Shown here piece after piece: positions 46,581 to 57,600 of a stretch of DNA of 64,000 nt (its first letter is position 1; the number at the start of each line of letters is the position of its first letter). A model generated the notes under the pieces. It was not told the DNA's origin and searched no databases. It saw nothing but the letters and a program-made list of their open reading frames with translations. This DNA is from Phoronis australis. Lineage: Eukaryota; Phoronida; Phoronidae. The stretch is from assembly GCA_002633005.1 (NCBI GenBank), contig NMRA01000314.1:220898-284897 (forward strand), given 5' to 3'. The position numbers were made by a program, and so were the translations under genes.

Positions 46581-47899
46581 AAAACTTTTTATCAAATATT
46601 CTCCAGTTTAGGGCAGAGGGAATTAATTATTTTGCTCAAGGTCAGAGCTTGTACCAAATTCTAGAAATGGAAATATTGGCCAACCCAAGAATCACTAAAA
46701 AGACAACAAAATTACTCACTCTGTAGATAGAAAGCACAGTGTCGGAACTTTCGGAACGCCAAGATCGTCCTTGTCCCAAATTCCAGAATGAATAAAATTA
46801 ATTTTTGAGGGAGTTTCCTTGTCGATCCAAAATTCTACAGACTGTCCCAAACTGGAGAATTTTCACCATAGTCATCCAAACAGCAAAGCTGGTTAATGTC
46901 AAATATTAACAACACCATTATTTCATTATTGCACGGAAAACAATTGGGTCTGAACAGAGTTACCTTAGTTTCACCGACACTCCACGCAGACTTTAACTTT
47001 ACTAAGGATCTCATTTTTGCTGACCCACATGGCAACTACTCTGCGTCTGTGCAGTTTTACCTCATGGCAAGTGTCAAGTCAAAACCACACTTGAGTAGTA
47101 AGAGTTAGCAAGAAGCTACGGGACATAACTGACAGTGTTGCTTGGCTACCACTCACGGTTTACGAGAGTTTATGACAGGTATTCGTCCTGAAACTCAACC
47201 AGTTTATCACTAGGCTCACAGCATGATCCTCTGAATACGTAACATGGCCTTCATGAATTCATCTCATTTCATGCCTTATTTGAGTGACCAATACACACCC
47301 AGCACATGCTACAATGCAGCATTTTGTACAACTAAACACACAAAGTGAACATTCAGTGAACTCTCTGCAGACACTGGCTCCCTTGTCAGCATTCCAGGTG
47401 ACGGTATCTTGATTGGTTGTTAGTATGCTGATTGGCAGGTGGGAGTGGTTGAACTCAATGACCTTAAGCAGGGTTGATCAGAAAGCATTAGTCTGAAAAA
47501 TAAATGAGGAGCAAAATGTGAGACAATGTAGCTTTATAAAGGGAAACAGAACTGTCAATTCTTACAATTATAACTGGTAAAGCAACCTCAAACAGAAACA
47601 TAACAAAATGAAGCCTAAAAGAAAGTAAATTCATACAGTATAATAAAAGAAACTTTCCATAATTTTCAAATTATTACAGTCATGGTACTTAAAAAGCTAA
47701 TAATGATTTAATGCAAAGAAATGAAAACCCAATGAACGCGAATATAGTTAGTAAAACAAGCTTGTGACAATAGTGTTGAATGTGTAGAGCAGAATAGCAA
47801 CGTGGAGAAGAAAGAGTGCTTGATTGAAGCGCCACCTACCATGTAAGTCCATCAACTCTGTTAGTTGCTGCAGGAGAGAGAAAAACAAGAAATTAGTGG

Positions 47900-47914
47900 T
47901 CACCAGGGGGCGCC
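47900..47914 (+). promoter_or_regulatory. CTCF-like site between convergent genes (candidate)
   Basis: TCACCAGGGGGCGCC matches 13 of 14 positions of CCASYAGRKGGCRS, including the GGGGGCGC core. It lies near the 3' end of the Trio/Kalirin-type gene. A single short match can arise by chance. Confidence 0.4.
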
Positions 47915-48044
47915 ATTAGCAGCATGTGTATCATGTGCAGTGAGAAAGAGAGAGAGAGATTCGAGCGAGAGAAGCTAAATGTTGCGTGTCTTGTTAACTA
48001 TCCAGTCGCCGACACACTAAGAAAGTTAAAGCACCAAGGAGACT

Positions 48045-48160
48045 ATTCTTGGATCTATGTTGATTATCACAGCTCTCTAGTGATCAAGTCGTTCGTAGTT
48101 AGTCTTGGATCTATGTTGATTATCAGATCTCTCTAGTCATCAAGTCATTGGTAGTTAGTA
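48045..48160 (+). repeat. Two-copy tandem repeat, about 56 bp
   Basis: Two copies of TCTTGGATCTATGTTGATTA then a TCTCTAGT-ATCAAGTC block ending GTAGTTAGT. Near the 3' end of the Trio/Kalirin-type gene. Confidence 0.92.
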
Positions 48161-48586
48161 TTCTATTTCTGGTCCTATCACCACCAAACTTAACTATAGT
48201 CTTGACTATAAAAATTCACCAATTTCCTGGCACACCTCGAGTTACATATCTAGTCAAATTACATATCTAGTCAACTTTGGTGATCCCTGGCCAGATCACT
48301 GATAACTGTGACTACTAGTGAAACATCAACACGGCAAAGTGGAAATACTGTGGGAGTGTTCTGACCCAGCAAAGTGAAAATACTGCGAGTGCTCCGATTC
48401 AACGACTGTCAATCTAAATGGTAAAAGCTAAGTTCTCACACATAGTCATACTGAGTCAACAATGGCAGACAACATTAACACATGATTAACATCAAGTGCA
48501 CGTCTGCTTCCTCAATACAAGTATCTAGCCAAGCAGAGTGTGCATTAAGCCTGCAGAGGGAGCCTCAATCATTTCATCTCCGTCAA

Positions 48587-51500
48587 TCAATGGTCGGCGC
48601 TTACTTGGTGTTTTCGTCGCTCCACAAAGTCCGACAGGCGCCCCGTTGATATCACATTGGCCTGGGACGTCAGCGCCCCCTGGCTAGAGTTGACTTGTGC
48701 TAACCAGTGCGACTCCATGCACTTCTGAGCAGTTGGTCGCTTGCTGGATACAAACGAGCAAATGAATCGCATTAAGTTTGACATTTTGTGTATAATTAAT
48801 GGAGTTTACGATCATAACTCTGCAACTATACTAAGTCTACTAATTCACGTGGCGGACATTAAAATCCAAAGCGAGGCTCACTGTGATACACAAAGCAGAA
48901 GTTGACATTGCGTGAATGAAATGGTTGGTCTTTCAAGTCCAACCTGGATATTAAATCTTAAAAATGTGTCAATAATTAACCACAGAGACGTAGAAAAATT
49001 CATTAGAGAACAAGTCAATGCACGAAAGAGTTGTCTAAGGGAAGGGATAAGTTTTTCGGAAAACTAACAATTGATTTGTCATTGATCTGCAAGATCGATG
49101 GATGTTATTAAATATATTTTTTATCAAAATAAAAAAACAGGCTGGTAATTGAAACTAAAAATTATTTGACCATCAGTTCTGCTTTCCTGGTTTTAACAAT
49201 TCTTACATCTATTTCATGTGTTAAGTTTCACATATCTATGTGGACCAAGTTGGATTTTAAAATTAAAACACCTAGTTCGTTTGACCAAAGCATAACCTGA
49301 AAAACAACCCATTTTGTTTTAGAGCTTAATTTCAGTTAACTGGACACGGCAAGCATAGTTATCATGTTTCTTCAGGGACCTCGTTCATCCGAGGGGAAAG
49401 GTGTGTAGTAACAACTGAGTACATTTATGGCCACAGCATACTGCCATAAACTGAGAAAACTTAGCAACTGAATTCCCACCAGTGACTGGATTGCAGTTTG
49501 ACCAATTAAACCACGTTTACAAAAATTATCGGCCATAGTCCAAAGACATGCACATGCACAATGCTTATTTTTACAATATTTTTAAGCTGGCTTGGAGTAC
49601 TAAGGGGAAAATTGTTGTTTGTCTGGTACAAGAACTGCATGAGCACTGACCTTGTGTCACTGACTAACATCCTGGTAATGAGATCCTTTGCCTGACTGGA
49701 GACTGGGCTGAAGTATTCATCAGGGAAACAGTAGTCAGTCCTGATGATGTTAGAAAAGGTCTCTTCAACACTCTCATCCAGGAAAGGGGAGAGACCACTC
49801 AGCATGGTATAAATGACAACACCAATACTCCTGTAATACACAGCAGTTACACTAAACACAGTCAGGCAACACATCAGCAATAACCTTGTGCACAAAAATC
49901 ATCTTACAGCAGGTTAGTACAGAAGCAACTGCCAAGCACTGCACTGCCCAGCACTGCCCTGTCCAGCCCTGGCCTGCTCTGCCCTGCACATACACACACA
50001 CACACACACAAACATAATATGACAGCGAGTGGTTGTGTTCATTGTCTGGGAATGATGCAACGAACAAGAGTTAATTGCCACAAGAGGATCCAAAGTGTCT
50101 ATTTATAGAATGCTTTATTACTAAACAGTTGTCCCACTAGTCCCGCTAGTCCAGAGGTTTGTCAATCTGGAACACAACATCCTAAATCACATAATTTCTT
50201 GAACATTTGAGATCGGGTGTATATCTTTAAAAGACGATAAAGTGACTCACCAGATGTCACTGTAAAACCCTGCTGGTGTTCCCTTGATAATCTCCGGTGC
50301 TGAGAACTCGGCACTACCAACCAGTGAGTGTGAGGTGGGGTTGTTGATAATGTACTCTGCGTCACCAAAGTCTATTAGCTTGAGACGTGGGGTCAGGCTG
50401 GACACATCAACTAACAAATTCTCCGGCTGTAAGAGAGACATTGACGGAGAGAGATGATATCGCTGGATTGACAACGTGGTGTATTGAACTGCTATGAAGC
50501 TTTCATTTAATAAATGAAAGTGGGTTTAAGGTGACTTGAAGCAATGTGCTTCACAGAACACATTTAAAAAAGCTGTCGCTAAAATACCTTGGGAAACTGA
50601 CCTTGATAATGACATTCTAAAGAGGGATATAGATATTACCAAAACGTAACAGACAGGCATGTGCACTCTGGCAAATAATGGAAACGCTTGTTTTCAGGAA
50701 TCATGGCAACTTTGTTCAAGTCGTTGCAGTTGAGACAAGAGTTGAATAGTTGAGAGACGTACCTTGATGTCTAAGTGTGCCACGCGACAATTGTGCAAGT
50801 ACTGAGTGACATCTAGCAGCTGACTTACAAAGCTTGCTGCCAGACTTTCTTCAAAGTGAGCTTTACAACACAAGAAGTCGAACAAGCGACCTGTTGGGAA
50901 CCTGGAGAAAGTAAATTGGCAATGGTAGACAATGGGCAGACAATGGGCAGACAATGGGCAGACAATGGGCAGACAATGGGTAGAGTGGCTACAAAGCATT
51001 ACTAAGTTTTGTCAATAACCAAAATAAGTCATTTGAGGCTTGCCACAAGCCCTGAGGTGTCATTCTCCTCAGACAATATAGCCATCAATGTCAGACCTGG
51101 ATGTACATGGTCTGGACAATCAGATGCCAAGATGTCTTGTGCCCAGTTTGACTATTCTTAACATGACTTCAAGCAAGTACTAGTCTGATGCAACATTATT
51201 TACCGTAAAAATCCACAGGAAAGACAATTTTTGACCACCTCAATAATAACATGGATACCACACAGTTACCATGCACTCTCTAACTCCACTAAGTTCCACA
51301 AAACCCAAGAGCCAAAGCTCCTTCAACCCAAGCTGGGACACACCTCCCTACGCATCTGATGGCTTACATTAACCAATGAAAACTCGTGTCATTAAGTAAA
51401 TGGCACTTCTCCTATACAACTGACTTGACTTACAGTTCTGATGTGATATAGAAGGTGGTGTCAGTTATGTAGAGATCCCAGACCAGCCCGAGGTGTGCAT

Positions 51501-51634
51501 GGCGTAGACTGCGTACCAATGAGAATTCATGCTCCACATGTTCTCTGGAGGACGTCTTGCGTGATAAACATTTGACAGCTACCTCCCGCCCACTGGATTT
51601 GTCTATGCATCGCTTGACCACAGCAAACCGACCT
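48587..51634 (-). CDS. TRIO/KALRN: Trio/Kalirin block: protein kinase domain, exons 14-18
   Basis: The Gly-rich loop reads LARGRFAVV; the first glycine of human LGRGRF is Ala here. The VAVK lysine, the alpha-C glutamate (EHVEHEF), HLDIKPENLL catalytic loop, IDFGD and SAPEII are all present, so the domain looks catalytically competent. HLD in place of HRD is shared with Trio and Kalirin. The C-lobe continues through [20 protein letters not shown] and KRPTAQKC to ERRKHQ. After HQ the sequence either splices (GTAAGC donor) or reads VSADH and stops at 48587. Confidence 0.93.
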
Positions 51635-54600
51635 CTGCAACACAAAAATTTTGTTGATGTGTACATTATGCTTGTAAAGGGATAGTTTGAATATTAAATC
51701 TTTGCTAATCACAATTTTATTAAGACATACAAAGCATGCACAGTTCTAACTCCTTTATTCGCTAAGGGTTTTAAGATGACTCACAAATCAAGTCACTCCA
51801 TTGTATTGTACACAAGTCAAGTCACCCCATTGTGTTGTACACAAGTCAAGTCACCCCATTGTGTTGCACACAAGTCAAGTCACCCCATTGTGTTGTACAC
51901 AAGTCAAGTCAACCAATAGTGTTGCCCAGACAAGTTACACAAGAGAGGTTGGGATATGTCAACAAAGGAACAGCAGTTGAAACATGTATTGTTTCTCTTT
52001 TCTTCTGTTGTAGTTAATAACCGATTTTTGCCACTACAACAATGAAAAGATTCAATTTTCAATCACGGATTTACTTCTCAAAGTCTACAGTGTCTACAAC
52101 GGTGAGAAAAGAATGTTGCCATGAACAGACAGTGATTACCACTGACACCCATACTAATTCTCAAATAAACGATGCCAGTTTAGGCACTATTATAAGTGCT
52201 TAATATAATCCTAAACAATAAGAAACCTCAATTTCCACTCGGAAAATGTAACATAGCTTCTGACGTAGCTCCCATACTTCCTATGTGCACTGACCTCGCC
52301 AACTCTGTTGTCTCAGTAAAGTCCTCCGTGTATCCCGTCTTCCACTCGACCCTCTCCTGGTCAGATTTGGTTGATGTCTCTACGTCTTGTGGTATCCTCA
52401 CCGCCTCTGAGGCGGGTCCAGGCTGACTGATACCCACTGAGTTGTGCGCGCTCACTCTAAACTGATATGCCGAGCCTGGGGTCAGCTCCTCCACTGTCTG
52501 GCCGTTGCCCGGGATGTAGGGCACTGCAGCCTGCCATACATCCACACCTACAGAGGGAGACACCGATACGTGTGATTTCAAATAAATACAGAGGGAGACA
52601 CCGATACGTGTGATTTCAAATAAATACAGAGGGAGACACCGATACGTGTGACTTCAAATAAATACAGAGGGTGATACTGGGTGTTGTTAAAAAATTGGAC
52701 TCGATTCACATTTTGTTGGAATCGTACAAATTTAAGGCCAAAACATTTTGAATTCCAATGACCAGATGTCATGTCTCTTCTGACTATTCTTTCATAAATT
52801 TTAACATAACTAGACTTTCAACTTTCAACCACACTTAATCATTTTCATAAGAACCACTATAAGAGCATAGGCATCAAGGCAAAATTAAGAAGGTAACTTA
52901 GGTAGACTTGAAATAAAAACTCGTGTAAACATTTAGCGTCACATTTTCAATTATTGATTTTTTACTTGATCCCAGTTTATTCAACTTCACAAGTAGCAGT
53001 ATTGTATAAGAGTACAGTAAGATATAACGACCTCAGTTATGAGACAAATTTTGATTCCAACGGAGTATTTATTTTCAGCTTATTCTATGATTGTACTAGA
53101 GATAAAAGTTCCATCCAAATAAAAGGAAATCTGAATAAAATTTAGTAGACTCTTTATTCCTATCCCAGCATACCCGCAAAATGTTCTCAATGTGCCAGAG
53201 AGAAGAACAGCTTGGCAACAGTGTGATGACAGACGCCTGCATACAACACAGTTGAGCTAGCATGACAAGCATTCGGTGCAGAGATTATATAACACCATTA
53301 CCGTGAATACTTGAGTTATGACACAGAGTGAGAGAACGCCGAGGAGGATACAAAAAGTTGCAGACGTAGGTAATAAACGAAGAAAAGCATAGTACCCTGT
53401 TCTGTGAATTCGAGCGTGTAGCCTTCCACCGGCTCGCTGCCGTCAAACACCGGGGGGGACCAGTGAAGTGTGACGGACGCGCCCGACTGGCGCATGATTA
53501 TTGGAATACCGGGAGGACCAGGCTTGTCTACAAACAAAGAGTGCGCCAGAGGAACTAAGACACGAGCGTAGGGTGAAACTAGAGCATTAGGTTAAAGGCA
53601 CACAACACAAACTGCAAAGGAGCAAGAAATGAAAATAAGTGTGTAAATCGGCTAAAAATTCAAATAGTTCTAATTGCAACATCAATAACTCTCATCTAAA
53701 AAATATGAAAATAACAACTAGCTGCACAAACCCAAACCCTGTTTATAAAAAGCACAATTACTATCCCTGACATAAAACACAGCTCCACTCTAAACAACAC
53801 CAATAAAAAGCCACCAGAGGTTCATAACTAACAATGAGTGGCCTACTTACCAACTACTTTTAGATTGGCTAGTGAAGTAACTGAGCCTGCCTCGCTATTG
53901 GCTGTACATTCGTACTGGCCACTGTCTGATGGCGACACCTGTTGGAGCTAGAACAAAACATACCTCTTGTGAAGACCATCATTGCTATTCTCTTTGTTGG
54001 ATAGTTGCAGTACTTTGCCGAAGCTAATACAAAACACACATCGAACATCGTATTGTGAAATTACAAAAAATTCTGTTTCAAAAAGCTGTGAACTATCACT
54101 TTGTAATAAAAAATTAGGTAGCATCCAGAAAATGTTTCCCACAGGAGGTTTAGTCTCACGGAAATCTCACATCAATTATTTAACAAGAGTTTGACCATGA
54201 TCCTGGGCTTGGCTATTCACTGATCCACAGGGGGTAATCAAACAATTATCGTCTCAGCCAGGACCATAAACCCTTTGTTAAGGTGTGTTTAGTTACACAG
54301 TCCAACTGGGACAGTTGTGCACTAAGACCCTGAGTTTACTAAGAACTGCGTTCACTGACCTTGCATGAAAAATTAAAAAGGCGTGTCGTATGTGACTCAC
54401 ACCCATAATTTACAAATATTCCCCAAAATTCTAAGCCAGTAGGGGGACTAGTTGCTCCCTTCAAGCCCCAAATGACAAAGGAACATCCATAATAGGATCA
54501 CATACCTGTAAGGATGCATAACCTTCCTCGTCGTAAGATATACTAATTCTCGGAGAAGGGGAGATAACCCTTTGACCCGGTGACCTCCAGACGACCCCGG

Positions 54601-57600
54601 GTCGCGGTCGACCACACACCTTGCAGGTGAAGACCGCAGTGTCGCCTGCCTTCACCGTCATGTCCTTGAGGTGTTCACTGAACGAGGGTGGCACTTCATA
54701 GATGAACTCTGGCTGGCACAACTGGGGCACACAGAGGAGAACGAACATTAGTTAACTAAAGATAAATAATATGAAAGCCTGTTCAAAACTCTACCTAAAT
54801 TGACAGTTTCACAGCATTCCGTAAATTATTTTTTTGAAAAAACAAATGAAATTTTGTGGGTCTTTTTTGAAATTCAAAGTACAATAACTTGAAAACGGTA
54901 AGTCTGAGAAAAAAAATTGTTGCAGTTCATTTGACAGAGTATACCTCAGAGAATCCACATGCAAAAATTCATGTCATTTTCTCTTCCCGTTTAAAATGGC
55001 ACCCCAGCACGACTAAAAATGGGTCAACATGCACCAGATCCGCCATCTTGGAAACAACTTCCGGTTTCGTAACATAGAATAATAGCTAGTTGTAAAAAAA
55101 CTAATATGTGAAAAATTTTGAAGAAATTGGTCCAACAATGCGCCCTCTACTGGAGAAAACGTTTTTTGAACAAACTCGAAGTGCGCATGCGCAGTTGCAG
55201 ATATTTCCGCCATCATTGACCGGAAGTAAACAATATTTTTCAGATCTGTAACACATGGATAGTTCAATATTTCTACCGATTTTCAGCCCTGTACGTCAAA
55301 AATTAAGGCTTCTATGAGCAACTGAATCTGAAATTGGAAACAAAATGGCCACCATATCCGTCATCTTGGATCCGATTATGAAGAAAAACAACAGGGTTCC
55401 TGTACTCATAGATGTACAACTTGTGTGTAAATTTCGTGATGATTGGACAAAAATTGCGACCTGTATCGTGCGAACAAACAAAAAAAACTTGGTGACAGAG
55501 CAACATGCTTGGCGAAATTAATTTCGCCAAGTAATAACTTCTGAGCTTCTAAACACAGACGTGTAATATTAAATAATGCGTATTACAGCCACTGTGCAGC
55601 AATGCCACTGTCACCTCATTATATAATACAACTAAACAAAGGGTCTCTGTTTTACAATTTAAATGGATTGAGACACCTGAGTATAGCAATGCATGCATAT
55701 TTAAGACTGGACAATAAATTCATTAGTGCCACCTCACGAAATCCCAGCATTTCACAAAGACAGTGCCCATGCTGCCCCCTACCTTCAGATCCCTCTTGAA
55801 GTTCTTGTCCTTTCCAATGATCCTCCTGTCAAGGCTAGCAGTCTTAGACATCTTCTTATGCTCTTTCTTCTCTTCCTTCTCTGACTTAAAGCTTCCCTTA
55901 CGTAGTTTGGACTGCCACGATGACTTCTTGCCATCTCCGCTGATAATCTGCACGAAAATTAAAGGGAAGGTGACATGGCTACCTACTGGGGCAACAGGCA
56001 TCAGGGACTTGTTGGAAAGGCTTAGAGTCAGTGTGCTAACAGAGAGGGTTTAGTAAGAATTGTGAGTAAGAGACATGAGTGATAATCAGGAGTAACCATC
56101 AGGTGGTGAGGCAATAACAACTAACAGTCCCCCAGGTGGTTAGGCAATATCACACCCCAGTCCCCCACTTTGTTATCACAAACTGGCAGCCATCAACAAA
56201 TTTAATAGAGTAACTACAATAAGCAACTGTTGTTATCACAAAGCCATTAAACATGCATTTGGGTCTAACAAAAATTTTTGTGCCAGCCATTGCTCTCCCC
56301 AGAGAATTAATGCACTGAACTACAAATAGTCCTCCACAAAACTCCCACAAGGTGCTTCATACCTAGTTACTAGACAACGACTAGTACTTACTAATACTGT
56401 TAAAGCTACTGTGATGAACGTAAACATTCAAGCAGTTGTACTCTAAATGCATGAACAACAGCTCATGTTGAAGATTACATTGTGAATTCTAATACATTCA
56501 ATTTTACTAATTAGTGTCCTTTTAGTACATTAGTCAGTAGTTAACGACTATAAACAGTTTACTAACATGTGCTGGTATCCAACCCTCTGCTGCCATAGAG
56601 CCCTCTGTGGCGGGTCGATGAACTAACACCATACCCTGTTGTGCGTTAGTGTTGATCACATGAACTGTGTCACCTTTGTGTACCGAGATCTCATCCTCTT
56701 TTTCTGTTGTATACGAGGTCAGCACTTTGGCTGCTGCTGGAGTCTCAAACTAGCACAGGAAGTGAGGTCAGAGGTTAGCAAGTCAAAAAGTTAATGAATT
56801 CTAAGTTGTTAGCTAGGTTACCGTTCAAACACCTGAGAACAGATTTAGTCTGGGGACTAACATCTTGTGAGTTCAGTTCTAATTAATTACAAGTCATCAC
56901 TTCTTGCAAAGTTTGGAAATAACCCCCAACCATGAAAACGAATCACTTGGTACAAAGTTTGAAAATAACCCCCAACCATGACAAGGAACAAACTGAGACC
57001 AATTTCCTGGCCATAGGAGGTCCAAGGTAAAACTTGATGTCTTTGAAATTGATAACCGCTGTGAATGGGAGTTAGTGCTATTTAACATTTACCAACTAGT
57101 CTACAGTCCAATGAGCAACTAAAAGCCAGTGCACTTCAGATCTATTCAATGCTCTAAACTATCCCCCAGCTCTCTAATGCATCAAATTTACATTAAGATT
57201 TACATATAATTCCTTGAAGTCATATACAAAGGCAGGATTCAAAACTTATATCCTAAGTACTGCCTCAAAGCAGCACCAATCTTGTGTCGATATAGGACAA
57301 CGCGTGACTCGAGTGATAACTTTTCAGCAAAGAGCCATTCTGTGATTTAACCATTGCCTACACCAAACCAATACTCACTGCCTGAAATTCTGATTCAGAG
57401 ATATCCAGGGCACTAGACTGCTTGCCTTTCCTGTCTGCCTTCAGCTCTCCCGGGCTAGGTGGTTCACTTGCACAATCCTTTAGAACTGATGTGTCTGTTT
57501 TCGACTTCCTCAACGATCTGAAACCGTCAAATATATTCCTGCGAGGTTTGGGAGACCCCGAGTTTTTCTTTTGTCCATTTTTCATCAGTTTCTCCGTTGG

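Larger units (their letters stand above)
41038..48586. other. RNF41 3'UTR, intergenic DNA and Trio/Kalirin 3' flank
   Basis: No further coding exon found. AATAAA at 41431-41436 and 41488-41493 are candidates for the RNF41 transcript, giving a 3'UTR of about 0.4-0.5 kb. The 41.5-47.9 kb stretch has only short ORFs and simple repeats. The two flanking genes are convergent. A near-canonical CTCF-like word lies at 47900-47914. Confidence 0.45.

Noticed and set aside
43731-46726. ORFs of 78-120 codons between the convergent genes
   Set aside because: Low-complexity or TE-like composition, no conserved motif, no consistent splice structure.
40314-48690. Further CTCF-like words (near 40314, 41046, 41930, 47821, 48672)
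   Set aside because: They fit only 11-12 of 14 positions, are single, and two overlap or abut coding sequence; expected by chance at this stringency.
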